Positions 11,410 through 21,611 are shown, counted from the first letter of the stretch. The stretch: DNA of 64,000 bases from Nilaparvata lugens (GCF_014356525.2 NC_052508.1:64289417-64353416); one strand, 5' to 3'. Program-made: numbers and translations. Notes: generated from the letters alone by a model not told the origin.

Positions 11410-14400
11410 CTATACTAATGTAATCCAGAAATTCTCGGCACTATCCCAGCCATGAGAGCTAACCAGATACTTTTTCAAATGTAGTCCAAAGTTTTTTTGG
11501 GCGAGTAAACCTCTCAAATTACTTGGAAGAATATTAAAAAATAATGGAGATAAATATATGAAGCTACGCTGACCAGCAGTAGTCAATAATCTAGGAACAG
11601 TAACCAGACCTGACTCCTCCCGTCTTGTAATAGCACAATCCGTTCTATTAATGAAATGAAAAAGTGATAGCTTCTTATAATATAATATGATGTGTTTCAG
11701 GTATATCTGTCTAATCGGTAGAACTGAAAATTCCAAAAAAGCCAATCTTGTTGAATACATTCTATTCTTTTTCAGAATAATTTTTAATATTAAATTTTGT
11801 ATTGTTTTTACTGGTTTTAGAACATTTGTATATGCACCACCCCAACCCACAATACCATATTGGAGCAATGACTGTGCCAGTGCATAATACACTATCTTCA
11901 TGACTTTCATAGGCAAAACAGAACGTAATTTCACAAATAAATAAATAAGTTTTCTAGATCGTGTAGTAAGCTGCGACAAATGTACATCCCACTTTAAATG
12001 CTGATCAACCATTACTCCAAGATATCTGATACTGCTAACCTTCTCTATTTTATTACAATTAACTGAACACCCTAAATCTACATGACTAAGACAATTTGGA
12101 GAATGCAAAACAAGTGACATATTAACTGGCTGATTCTGTATATTCAAGGAAAAAGAGATGTATTTTGTTTTGGACAAATTCAGAGTCAGTTTTCTTCTAT
12201 CAAGCCATTTTTTTACTTCTCCCAGTCCCCTAGCAGCTGAGTCATATGTGCTAGCCCAGTTTTCTTCATGAAAAATTAAAACTGCATCGTCTGCAAATGA
12301 CAATATTTTCCCATTGATTAAATTAAGGTTACAAAAGTCATTAATATAGATCAGGAAGAGGCAAGGTCCAATCACTGTTCCCTGCGGGATTCCCATTTTA
12401 ACAGATTTATATTCACTAACAGTGTTATTGACTCTAACACATTGTTGCCTATTCTTTAAATAACTGCAAAACCATCCCAGTGCCACATCCTCAAGACCAA
12501 GGCTACGGAGACAATCAAGTAGACGATCATGGCAAACTGTATCAAAGGCTTTTGCAAGATCAAGAAAAATAGCTATTTGTCTCCTACCTACATCCAAGTT
12601 TAAGATTGTTTCTTGAACAAAAGCAGCAATTGCTTCCTGTGTTCCCATCCCCTCTCTAAAACCAAATTGATTTTTTGACAGAATATTATTCACTTCCAGA
12701 AATTTATGTAGTTGTCTCTTTACACATTTTTCAATTATTTTAGCCAAATTCGAAAGTAAACTTATAGGTCTATAGTTGGTAATTTTCCTTTTGTCTTGTG
12801 ATTTGAATATTGGTTTTACTACAGTTGTTTTAAAAGAATCTGGAAAAATACCTTGTTCAAAACTTACATTAATAATGTGTTTGAGTGGAGAGGCAACAAT
12901 ACTTTTAACAGATTTTAAAACAGATACAGTAATGCCATCATGACCAGGCCCAGATGCACCTCTAAGACTCTCGATCGCCTCCACAACCTCAGTCTCTGAT
13001 ACATATTGAAAAGTAAAATAATCTTGCGGATTGTGGGGATTGTCTGGTTGCAAATCGTCACCAGGCTCACTAGGAATATTTTGTACCATTTTCTCTCCTA
13101 TAGAGATGAAAAAATCGTTTAAAGCATTAGCACATATATTGGGATTATCCCTAGCACTATAGACATTACCATCAATTTCAATTTCTTCCAAACACTCCTT
13201 CCTTATTTTACAACTAGCTACCTCCCTAACTACATTCCAAGTCCGTTTTACATCATTTCCAGCCTCCTCAATTTTTCTGCTATAATACAATCGTTTAGCT
13301 TCTCTAATAAGGACTGTCAATCTATTTCGATAACTTCTAAAATAATTTCTCAGATTTAAATTGAATGGTTCATTTTTACATTTGTTAAATAGAGCTTGCT
13401 TTCTTCTAATAGAAAATACTAAACCTTGAGTAATCCATGGCTTGATTTTTTTAAACCTCGAACTAGATTTGGCTACATTTATAGTGGATTTTTCAATATA
13501 GCTTTGTAGAGTTGCTACAAAGTTATCTGTTGAAACATTAACATCCCTACTAGAAAATACAGACTGCCAGCCCTCAGACTGGATAAGAGACAAAAGCCTA
13601 TCATAATCGAGCCTGGTGGCAACAAGTGGCAACTGAGCAGCATTGTTAGTCAAGTCTATTTCACAACGAACCCTAAGAGAAGTAACATAGTGATCAGTAA
13701 TACAAGTCTTCAATACCATGGGTTCAATGTGCTTATTAGTGTGAACATTACCGAAATAATGATCTAAACACGAAGGTGTTCCCTGAAATGGAACCCTTGT
13801 AAAACAATTCACATAAGATATAAGCCCATTTTCGTTCAATAAATTCAAATAAGATTCAGTGTGGATGTTATTTCTATTATTCAAGATATCAATATTTATA
13901 TCTCCTACAAATATAATATTTTTTCCTAAATTTAAATTCGAAAGCAGCTCAGCTAAAGAGTTAACAAAGTCCTGGCAATTATCATTAGGTGATCTGTAAG
14001 CACAAACAATAACCCACTCCTCCTCAAAAATTTTCAGCTCTATCACGAGACAACTAGCCCCAACTATTGTGCATTCCCGCACATGAACATGATCATAATC
14101 TTTTTTCAAGTAAACTACTACACCCCCATTTCTATTTGTGTGATTCATTGAATAGTACTGATTAAAACCAGGTATATCACACCCTATGGGCCTAACACCT
14201 TGGTGACCCGTCTCAGATAATACAATCATGTCTATAAATGGCAATACATTAGCAAATTCTAAACAGAACTCGTCTAAATTCTTCCCAATGAATCTGATAT
14301 TACTATGAATTATATCAAAATTTACACTGGGTTGATTAGAAATAATATTGTAATAATCATTAGAGTTATTGAAACATAATGTCTCAACTTCATCGAATTC

Positions 14401-14424
14401 ATCTAAATTTTCAAAAATGTCCAT
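11410..14424 (-). CDS. LINE-1 ORF2: endonuclease and reverse transcriptase
   Basis: A 1,004-residue uninterrupted protein. The N-terminal APE-type endonuclease has a HSNIR motif near residue 40, VLSETG near 70, a GGVVVYLKKD segment, FVGDIN near 173 and ITDHY near 242. The reverse transcriptase follows: NYRPISLLSN near 545, FLDLAKAFDT near 618, GIPQGT near 676 and the catalytic SFADDAV near 710. A thumb/C-terminal tail lies beyond. All catalytic positions I can recognise are present, and there is no stop or frameshift, so the copy may be young. It would nick target DNA and copy its RNA there. It lies 44 bp downstream of the ORF1 stop. Confidence 0.93.
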   Translation of the reverse strand: MDIFENLDEFDEVETLCFNNSNDYYNIISNQPSVNFDIIHSNIRFIGKNLDEFCLEFANVLPFIDMIVLSETGHQGVRPIGCDIPGFNQYYSMNHTNRNGGVVVYLKKDYDHVHVRECTIVGASCLVIELKIFEEEWVIVCAYRSPNDNCQDFVNSLAELLSNLNLGKNIIFVGDINIDILNNRNNIHTESYLNLLNENGLISYVNCFTRVPFQGTPSCLDHYFGNVHTNKHIEPMVLKTCITDHYVTSLRVRCEIDLTNNAAQLPLVATRLDYDRLLSLIQSEGWQSVFSSRDVNVSTDNFVATLQSYIEKSTINVAKSSSRFKKIKPWITQGLVFSIRRKQALFNKCKNEPFNLNLRNYFRSYRNRLTVLIREAKRLYYSRKIEEAGNDVKRTWNVVREVASCKIRKECLEEIEIDGNVYSARDNPNICANALNDFFISIGEKMVQNIPSEPGDDLQPDNPHNPQDYFTFQYVSETEVVEAIESLRGASGPGHDGITVSVLKSVKSIVASPLKHIINVSFEQGIFPDSFKTTVVKPIFKSQDKRKITNYRPISLLSNLAKIIEKCVKRQLHKFLEVNNILSKNQFGFREGMGTQEAIAAFVQETILNLDVGRRQIAIFLDLAKAFDTVCHDRLLDCLRSLGLEDVALGWFCSYLKNRQQCVRVNNTVSEYKSVKMGIPQGTVIGPCLFLIYINDFCNLNLINGKILSFADDAVLIFHEENWASTYDSAARGLGEVKKWLDRRKLTLNLSKTKYISFSLNIQNQPVNMSLVLHSPNCLSHVDLGCSVNCNKIEKVSSIRYLGVMVDQHLKWDVHLSQLTTRSRKLIYLFVKLRSVLPMKVMKIVYYALAQSLLQYGIVGWGGAYTNVLKPVKTIQNLILKIILKKNRMYSTRLAFLEFSVLPIRQIYLKHIILYYKKLSLFHFINRTDCAITRREESGLVTVPRLLTTAGQRSFIYLSPLFFNILPSNLRGLLAQKNFGLHLKKYLVSSHGWDSAENFWITLV

Positions 14425-14468
14425 AATAAAATTATTTTACTGTTCATTGTTAAACAAGTCTTTAGTAC

Positions 14469-14786
14469 TTACATCTTAGAAAGGTCCACATCACTTTTAA
14501 TATGTAAAACATTCTTACTGGTTTCGTCTTTTTTGACAAGAATATTACCATCACGTACCCACACAAAGCGATATCCTTTCTCCCGAGCGATTGTTCTGGT
14601 CGTATTTAGCAGTTCAAGCGTTGAAGGTATCAAATGTTCGTAAGCCATCACCCTTGTTTCAGGTAGAACAGCTGAAATGTTTTTCGCCGATATACCAGCC
14701 CCACTATTGTCCTGCGAAGATGCTAGACGAAACTGACCCATCCATGACATCTTATCTTGACGACGTACGAATTTAATTACTATCGG
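14469..14786 (-). CDS. LINE-1 ORF1, C-terminal fragment (FP-like domain)
   Basis: About 105 residues open to a TAA at 14,469. The frame reads VIKFVRRQDK, then GYRFVWVRDGNILVKKDE and HIKSDVDL near the end. This matches the C-terminal domain seen in many arthropod LINE ORF1 proteins and in the baculovirus FP protein family; the family call is from remembered motifs. An in-frame stop at 14,787-14,789 and loss of similarity beyond mark the 5' truncation. The annotated-looking ATG at 14,750 is internal, not the true start. ORF1 proteins bind the element RNA. Confidence 0.8.
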   Translation of the reverse strand, partial: PIVIKFVRRQDKMSWMGQFRLASSQDNSGAGISAKNISAVLPETRVMAYEHLIPSTLELLNTTRTIAREKGYRFVWVRDGNILVKKDETSKNVLHIKSDVDLSKM

Positions 14787-15240
14787 TTAGTAAGATAAGC
14801 TTAGTAGAGGGGGGGGGGATAAGACTATATATTTCATTCAAAGGGAGAATAGATTTTGACCCTATGTCTCGTCTCCAATTGCATGATGAATAATAGTGAA
14901 ATGAAACCTATACAATTGAGAAGTTTACTTTCATTAATCAAAGAGAGGCATCTTTTGTAAATTATTCTTGTGAAATCTGTTGATCCTTGTAAATCAAGAA
15001 TCCTTCGAAGATCAGAGAATATTTCTGGACAATTTTTGAATGGTATAATCAGTATATTTAGTGATAGAGGGGGTGATATGAACTACAACAAACTCTACAT
15101 TGATTGTCTGATGTTCAAACAAGTTCCAAATTCCTACAAGTACATCAATCGCATTATGTTCCTAAGTTTATACAAGAAAATAATCTCAAAGTCTAAAGAT
15201 TTCTCGAAGAGTTCAAGAGAGTGAGTTAATCTTAACACAC

Positions 15241-15474
15241 CTTCCGTCGTGTTCTTGGGATTCTCGAAGAACGAGCCAGTGAACGACCCCCACAGACTGG
15301 TGCTGGAGGTGAGCTTTTTCGGCAACGCAGTGGGTTGCGTCACTACGCTAGCTTCTGCGTCAGAGGGTGCGGGTGGTGACGTCACTGGTCCCAAGCTATC
15401 GTCTACTTTGACGGCTGGTTCGTCGACTCCCCAAGCATTGAAAAAGGTATCTCCGAACGCATCGATGCTAGCAG
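15241..15474 (-). CDS. TMF1: TMF1 golgin homologue, exon 2
   Basis: 234 nt, residues about 43-120. The acceptor is TTTCCAG and the donor GGAAG|GTGTGT. It completes an Ala codon from exon 1 and leaves one base. It carries ASIDAFGDTFFNAWGV, whose FF..WG pattern recalls the 'FFSAF/W..' segment after the N-terminal motif in TMF proteins, then an acidic, Pro/Ser-rich linker and a SLWGSFTGSFFENP segment. Two aromatic-rich short motifs in a disordered chain could be binding sites; this is inference. Confidence 0.87.
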
Positions 15475-15919
15475 CTGGAAAGAATATTAAGATATTGGCA
15501 AACGAAATGCGAATTGATTTGCTACCAACTACTCTGACTACTTCTGCCATTGCATATATTTACAACAGGGGGCCATCATCGAGGAAGAAGAGAAGTACAA
15601 ACAATTTTCGCCAGTGCGGGCGAAATAAGCTGTTATCCCTGACCCTGAATGAATTAAATTTTCACGTTTAGTCAAATCGTAGCATCCTTCTAAAATAATG
15701 TAGGATTTTTAATATCGAATAACTATTAAATAATAAATAAATAAATATTTTTATTGGATAAAAAGCTGTACAATTACAGATAGGCAAACGTCAATTATTA
15801 TAAAAATAAATTAAATACTTGAAAATGATCAATGTCACAAAGTACAAACACAAAAGTACAATAAGTTATCAACCACAGCTACTAATTGATAACTACACAA
15901 TATTATTGGAAAGTATCCA

Positions 15920-17263
15920 CTAATTATCCATGTATTCCTTTATGGAATAGAAGCCACCATTTGATAAATAGTTCTTTACTTGGGCTTTAAATACATTTTT
16001 ATTCATTTTAATAAATTTTATTTCTTTGGGAGCCTATTGTAAAAATTTAATCCTTGATAAAATGGATTTTTTCTTTGCTATCTATCGCTAAATTAACAAT
16101 AGGTAAACGATAGTTATTGGCAGTTCTTGTTCTATGACTGTGGATATTGCTATTAGTGGGTAGAAAATTATTATCAACGGTGCTAAGGATAGTCTTGTAT
16201 GTGAACAAAGATGGAAATGTGAGAATAGCCTACTTTTAATTTTAAAATAGTCTCGGCAGGACTGATATCTCATCAGTTTACACATACATCTAATGGCTTT
16301 TTTTGCAAAGTGAATATTTTTCTCACATTTCTTTCAAAAGAATTGCCCTTGAGTGTTACTCCATATCTCAGATGACATTCAAATTAAGCAAAATATATAC
16401 ATTTTAGTATATTGAAAGTACAATAGCGCGATAGTGTTCTTAAAATAAAAATAACTCGATAGTGTTCTTAAAATAAAAATAACTCAAATTAGTTAACAAC
16501 AAGTGTGATCCACATGAGATTGCCAGTTAAGACTAGAATCTAGATGAATTCCTGAAAATTTACACACTTTAACCTCTAAAACGAATTCATCCTCCAGCAA
16601 TAAACCAATATAACATACATTATTTGCAAAGGTAATTCTAACAGTTTTTCTAAAATTAAGATGCAGATTAATGCTACTGAACCACTGATAGATGTTATTG
16701 ACTGATACATAAGCATCCATCTCCAGCTGCTCACAGTCATTCTCAGCATTTAGGATGCTAGTGTCATCCGCATATAAAGTAAAATCAGCTCCTAATCCAC
16801 TGCCTTTTATATCATTTATGTAGATGTTGAAAAGAAGCGGACCTAGTACCGATCCTTGAGGGACTCCAAATTTGACTTCTCTTGATCAAGATTCAAAATT
16901 GCCATTGCTGTTTTTTATTTCGATATATTTTACTCTGATATGATATAGATAATATGACTCAAGTAATTTCAGTGCAAGCCCTCTAATGCCAATATTTTTC
17001 AATTTATCTAGTAGAATATTGTAAGTTCAACTGTATTAAATGCCTTGCTTAAGTCAACAAAAGTGGCAGCTAAATGTTTTTTCTTATCCAAATTATCAAT
17101 AATTCTATTGACAAAGGTAACAACTGCTTTTTCTGTGGATTTTCCTTTTATGAACCCATGCTGGTCAACACTAAGAAGTTCGTACACAATAAAGAAAGAC
17201 ACATGTCAGTAGAGCATTTAAAATCAGAAACACTATTCCATCGAAAGTTTTACTCAATGTAGG
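15920..17263 (-). pseudogene. LINE-2 reverse transcriptase, downstream part
   Basis: In minus sense the pieces read: a TLSKTFDGIVF segment (17,263), DQHGFIKGKSTEKAV, TFVDLSKAFNTV (degenerate of DLSKAFDTV), then GVPQGSVLGPLLFNIYINDI and YADDTS (about 16,880-16,750), and thumb pieces with YQWFSSINLHLNF and SSLNWQSHV. The C-terminus ends YSIKEYMDN and TAG at 15,922-15,920. Frame changes and stops separate the pieces. The catalytic YADD is still present, but the ORF is not continuous. Confidence 0.8.
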
Positions 17264-17667
17264 CTCAAATAACCTGTGTAGGGCTAAGACTCCGAATCAT
17301 GTCATGAGACCATTATGGCTCACTTTAAACGGTTTCCACACACTAATTGGTACGTTACATCTATTCCAATTCGGGAGGATATAGGTGAGAGATTCATTGA
17401 CGAAAAAAACAAGGCTCTAAAGTTTATGTGCTGGCAGCTTAATGCTACATTTATTTACAATAAAATCATTTGCATAAGCGTCACCTGAGCTGGGATGGAC
17501 GAAGTTTAAACCTAGGAGGTTCTAAAATCTTGCCAGAACAACTTGCAAGTGCACTGGAGTGTCAAGGCAGGAATTCAGGATAGCAGCTAACCAAACAGAA
17601 AGATGACCGAAATCGCCATAGACCAAAAAATACAGCCAATAAAACAATAGGAAATGCACATTCACAT

Positions 17668-18417
17668 AAAAAGTCGTTGACTGTTCTCCACCTAAATATT
17701 CAAAGAGGTCTTCAAAATAAACTTGATAGACTGGTTGTAGAACTCGAAAAATTTCACCCTGATATTCTAATTATCTCGGAACATGGCTTAGGCACTGACC
17801 AATTAAATCTCACAAATATCGAAGGTTTCAGACTGACCTCCATTTATTGCCGAACTGGACGTATGTGGGGTGGCATAGCTGTTTTTGTAAAAAATAATTT
17901 TTCTGTTGACATAGATGAGCTTCAGTTGCCAGAGCAATGCAAGTCAAAGGAACAAGTGTTTGAAACTGTTGGGTTAATACTCAAATATCAATCAAGAAAA
18001 TTGATTCTAATAGGAACCTACAGATCTCCTAGCACTGATACAGCAGAACTTTTAGGAAAATTGGGACAGTTACTGGGACAACACACAAAGAAGTCAAATA
18101 ATAGAATAATACTAGGAGATGCTAGGATACTAGGATATAGACAACAGTCAAATGATATAATTATACTAGGAGATGCAAACTTTGACATACTCAGACCAGA
18201 TGAACGTAGTGTAAAGGACCTTCGAAATGTGTTATCTGAGTTTGGATGCAGAATACATCACATCCCTGTAACAAGGAAAACCCCCACTACTGTATCCAGC
18301 ATTGATGGGTGTTACACAACTATCAAACAAGAGGAGATTGAGGTAAAAGCACACTATATAACACTGTCAGACCACCATTTGTTGCTATGCAAAATGAAAA
18401 ATAGAAGTAAAAGTTAA
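17668..18417 (+). pseudogene. LINE-3 APE-type endonuclease domain
   Basis: About 250 residues: LHLNIQRGL at the start, DILIISEHGLG, WGGIAVFVKNNF, GTYRSPSTD, a doubled GDA motif (IILGDARILG, then IILGDANFDI), and a C-terminal LSDHHLLLCKM. The N, E, D, N and DH positions of the fold are recognisable. A direct duplication of about 63 bp (18,090-18,180) has copied the GDAN catalytic loop in frame. The ORF ends at a stop where the full protein should continue into the RT, so the gene is broken. Confidence 0.82.
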
Positions 18418-18474
18418 ACCACCTACAGATACTCTAGGAATGTCTCAAAAAACAAATTAATTGAACTAAAGCAA

Positions 18475-20336
18475 ATGTTAAATACGACCAATTGGGAGTC
18501 TGTCTTTAAACCAAAGTCTGTTGAAGTGAAATATAATAACTTTCTGCAAAAAATGCGCCAGAGCCTTGACCACATGAGCCTTATGCCTCTAGGGCCGAAA
18601 AAAATGAATGTACCAAATAAAATTATTTTCATGGATTGTGAGTTGCAGAAGATGAAAGCCTCCCTTCAAAGTTTGCATGACAGATACCAGCTGACAGGAT
18701 CAACCGAAGACAAAGTCAGGTTTCAAGAGTCTAAGAAAACTTATGACATTGAAGTGAAAAGGAAGAGAACGGATCACACAATGAACAAAATGAAAAACTC
18801 AAAAGACAAAACCAAAGAGCTGTGGAAAACTGTGAATGGTGAAAGAAATAAGCATGATGGAAGGCAGATCAGCTGACAGCGGATCCACTTGAAATCAGCA
18901 ATATTTTCAACGGCATCTTCACCTCACCTCAAGCATTGAACCACACAAACCAGTACCACATCTGAAGCTGAGCCCGACAATGGTATACCAATTTTCTCAA
19001 CCTTCAAAAATGTCACACATCACGAAATGGATGAACTTCTTAATAATTTAAAGTCCAACAATTCGGCAGGCTTTGATGAAATCTCTGGGAAGATGCTGAA
19101 ATTCTGCAAAGAAGAAGTCATAAAACCATTGACCCACATCATCAACACCTCAATGAGTCATTCTACTTTGCCTAGTAAGATGAAGATTTCCAAAGTGGAT
19201 CCAGTTATCAAGAAAGGAGACAAGCTTAATCCAAGTAACTACAGACCAATATCAAATTTGCCTGGAACTTCAAAGCTGACTGAGCGGGTGGTGTACAATC
19301 AGTTAATGGCACATCTGAAAAAAAATGAACTGATTTCATCATTTCAACATGGTTTTAGGAAGGGGTGAAGTACAAACACAGCAATAGCATATCTCTGCAG
19401 GGTGATTAATAAGATCTGGGAGGAAAAAAGGATAGCATCAGGTCTGTTCTTAGACTTGCAGAAGGCATACGACAACTTAGACCAAGAAATCCTAATAAAA
19501 AAATTGAAACAGCTAAACATTCAGGGCCAAGTCATAGAATGGATCCAAAACTATTTCACTGAAAGGTATTAGTATGTTGAAATCAGTTATCAGCAGCACA
19601 CAGCCTTGACTAGTGACAAATCATCTCTTTGCAAAAGATCCAAAGGTGTTCCTCAAGGGTCAATCCTAGGACCCTTGTTCTTCTCATTTACATAAATGAC
19701 TTCCCAAATAATCTCAAGAAGGACCAAAAATGTGTACTATTTGTAGACGATACCACCATAATAATCCAATCAGACAGAGAATCCGAAAGCAACAATACAA
19801 GCTCGACTTGAAATGGCCACAAATATATGTATAAAACTGAAACTATCAATTAATAAAGACAAGACAGTAAATATAAACTTCAATCCAAAGGGACAGATAT
19901 TCAAAGACAAGACAGTAAATATAAACTTCACTCCAAAGGGACAGATATTCAAAGACAAGACAGTAAATATAAACTTCACTCCAAAGGGACAGATATTCAA
20001 AGACAAGACATTAAATATAAACTTCACTCCAAAGGGACAGATATTCAATATAGACAACAATGTAACCAATGAACCAACAAATACAAAGGATTGTACAAAA
20101 TTTCTTGGTATCATGATGGACAAGAACCTGAACTGGAGTGAACATATTGACCTTTTGTGTAAAAAATTAGCTTCAGCCACATATGTACTTCGCTCATGGA
20201 ATAAGATGTACCACTGATGTCAGTACAACATTTATCGCATATTATGCCCTATTTGCCTCACAGCTGCGATATGGCATTGTTGCCTGCATCAGCGCAGGTG
20301 CACTTGGAATAACTTTTACAATCTTCAAGTTACAAT
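18475..20336 (+). pseudogene. LINE-3 reverse transcriptase, frameshifted
   Basis: Pieces in order: a charged connector (18,475-18,876), MDELLNNLKSNNSAGFDEIS and NYRPISNLPGTSKLTER (19,027-19,368), FLDLQKAYDNLDQEIL (about 19,445), VPQGSILGPLFF (about 19,650), IYINDFPNNL and FVDDTTI (about 19,690-19,760), then the thumb with LGIMMDKNLNWSEHI and YYALFASQLRYGIV. At least four frame breaks occur. The catalytic pair reads VDD. A 48-bp in-frame repeat array interrupts the region after the FVDD motif. Confidence 0.8.
19855..20046 (+). repeat. Four tandem 48-bp units inside LINE-3 RT
   Basis: Units start at 19,855, 19,903, 19,951 and 19,999, each AAAGACAAGACAGTAAATAT followed by AAACTTCA(A/C)TCCAAAGGG. 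Each unit adds 16 residues (KDKTVNINFTPKGQIF-like) and keeps the frame. The copies differ at only a few bases, so expansion was recent relative to the decay of the surrounding ORF. A 136-codon ORF on the other strand is its mirror. Confidence 0.92.
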
Positions 20337-21180
20337 GGGGAATACACCCATCTCGAAAGATTTGTTTATGATAAAGGCAAGAGGTGTACAAATAAAAGTG
20401 TCGCATTCCTTTACCAACCAATTAGAAAATCCATCATGAGCCTCTGACTTTTTGTTTTTTAGTGTTCTTATAACATGCAGCGCCTCATATTCGGATACCG
20501 ATGCCAAGTATATTGAATTTAATGAGTTAGTTGATGTTTTACTACAATATTCAAACCTCTGTTCTCCCCTGCCTTTCCGTACCTATTTTTTCAGCCAAAG
20601 ATACATATTGATAATTGAAGACGTTGGCTATTCGATTCACTGGGTTTCGATTTTGATTATAGGTTTACTTCTTTTATTACTAGCTCTATTACCCACCTCA
20701 TCTATATTCCATGTAGTCTTACTCAGGTTGTCTGAATTTGATATTTGCCTAGTGATGAGTTGTGTTTTGCATGTGTTTTTAATGTTATGGAATTCTTGCT
20801 TTTTATGTTTTAATAAGTTTTTGAGAGTATTAGTTTTTTATTGCCTATAGAAAAGAGCAGCATCTCTATATTCCTCCCTAGCTGTTTTTACATCATTATT
20901 CATCCATTTATTCTGCTTAAGTAGTGATACTTTCTTTCTTTTTAGCGGGAACGCCTGATTTTTGTGAGAGGGTTATATTTCTAAGAATGATTCATACATT
21001 ATTTCATCAACATTACAAGATTATTTTTTCAGCAGTTCATGAAAAACATTTACATTATGTTTACTATAATCTCTGAAATACGTGAAGGGTGTTTGGGGTT
21101 TACCCTGAGACCTATCAGCTTCCTCGCTAAATATTTATATTATTTGGGAGTGATGATCAGATATATAATATGTTTTTACA
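20337..21180 (-). pseudogene. LINE-2 endonuclease end, connector and RT start
   Basis: Minus sense: YISDHHSQII (end of the endonuclease, about 21,168), a connector with FPLKRKKVSLLKQNKWMN and AREEYRDAALFY, KTTWNIDEVGNRASNKRSKP, then SVSEYEALHVIRTLKNKKSE and AFIINKSFEMGVFPIV. The RT breaks off there and resumes at 17,263 after LINE-3, with about 25 residues missing at the join. Stops and frameshifts are present throughout. A hydrophobic 132-codon plus-strand ORF over the region is an antisense shadow. Confidence 0.75.
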
Positions 21181-21467
21181 ACTATTATATACATTAATAA
21201 ATAAATATATCGATTTTAATAAGCTAACTGCTATAGAACATTTATTCGTTTGCACGATGTAAATTATTGTTCTTTATAAAATTAGGTAATAAGAACTCGG
21301 ATCCTGAAAGATTATTAGTTTTTACATAGCATAAGTTACAAGCAATAAAAATTGGTGTTATTAGAAGGTATAGACTAATTATAATAAGAATTCATCAAAT
21401 TTAATACTAAGGATAATAGATTAGTATTTGCATTTATTTCTTTAAAAAAATATAGGATTAGGCCTAC

Positions 21468-21594
21468 CTGTTTGAGATTCGGATGCGTTGAGATCTTCAT
21501 CTTTAATGTCTAGAGCTTTATCGATTGTTTTCTGAGCACCTTTCAACGCTGTTTTAGCTAAATTGGCAAACCCAGTTGCATCAAACCAACTCAT
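21468..21594 (-). CDS. TMF1: TMF1 golgin homologue, exon 1 with start codon
   Basis: The first coding exon (42 codons plus one base). It starts MSWFDATGFANLAKTAL and continues GAQKTIDKALDIKDED, matching the N-terminus of TMF1 (vertebrate form begins MSWFNAS and has QKSIDRVLDI). TMF1 is a Golgi-membrane coiled-coil tether that binds Rab6 through its C-terminus. Its conserved N-terminal motif, like that of golgin-84, captures intra-Golgi transport vesicles. The ATG at 21,594 is the only start giving this motif. The donor is CAG|GTAGGC. A TTATTTCAG acceptor just upstream (AG at 21,613-21,612) suggests an 18-base 5'UTR stretch joined to an unseen non-coding exon. In all, eight in-phase exons give 621 residues in the window. 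Confidence 0.92.
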
Positions 21595-21611
21595 TGTTTA
21601 CACTCATTAAT

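Larger units (their letters stand above)
10998..14786 (-). mobile_element. Non-LTR retrotransposon LINE-1, 5'-truncated in ORF1
   Basis: Reads right to left: end of ORF1 (14,786-14,469), a 44-bp gap, complete ORF2 (14,424-11,410), a 3' region of about 410 bp and an A-rich tail (plus-strand T run and TATTTATT at about 11,000-11,025). It lies in the same orientation as the host gene, inside intron 2. The 5' end is lost inside ORF1, typical of incomplete reverse transcription. The lineage looks like the Jockey/CR1 group, by ORF1 and RT motifs; no search was done. No convincing target-site duplication was found. Confidence 0.85.
10595..15240. other. TMF1: TMF1 intron 2, mostly LINE-1
   Basis: Most of the intron is the same-strand LINE at 10,998-14,786. 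About 400 bp of AT-rich sequence lies on each side. A G run (about 14,811-14,818) is just beyond the LINE's 5' end. Confidence 0.7.
17264..20336 (+). mobile_element. LINE-3, decayed, lying inside LINE-2
   Basis: Plus-strand element with an endonuclease (17,668-18,417), a linker and a reverse transcriptase with several frameshifts up to about 20,335, where LINE-2 resumes on the other strand. It ends within RT coding sequence without an A tail, so either the 3' end was lost or the junction is a rearrangement rather than a simple insertion. The stretch 17,280-17,660 is non-coding or a decayed ORF1; a short open frame (about 17,310-17,490) has no recognised match. Confidence 0.7.
15726..21180 (-). 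mobile_element. LINE-2, decayed, interrupted by LINE-3
   Basis: The minus-strand element runs from a residual endonuclease end (near 21,168) to a reverse-transcriptase C-terminus stop at 15,920 and an A-rich tail (plus-strand AATAAATAAATAAATATTTTT at about 15,729-15,750). It is broken between about 17,264 and 20,336 by plus-strand LINE-3. Multiple stops and frameshifts show it is dead. Same orientation as TMF1. Confidence 0.75.
15475..21467. other. TMF1: TMF1 intron 1, filled by nested LINEs
   Basis: Nearly all of the intron is LINE-2 (minus) interrupted by LINE-3 (plus). Short AT-rich remainders flank them. No extra host exon seen. Confidence 0.7.

Noticed and set aside
10975..14780. GAATTTAACTAC / GAATTTAATTAC as a target-site duplication of LINE-1
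   Set aside because: The right copy lies inside the in-frame ORF1 sequence (VIKFVRRQDK), so it belongs to the element and not to its flank.
19770..20180. 136-codon minus-strand ORF with repeated NICPFGVKFIF
   Set aside because: Mirror of the 48-bp tandem array in LINE-3; no independent protein features.
20452..20850. 132-codon hydrophobic plus-strand ORF, possible membrane protein
   Set aside because: The opposite strand encodes recognisable LINE-2 connector and RT pieces, and the hydrophobicity is antisense composition.
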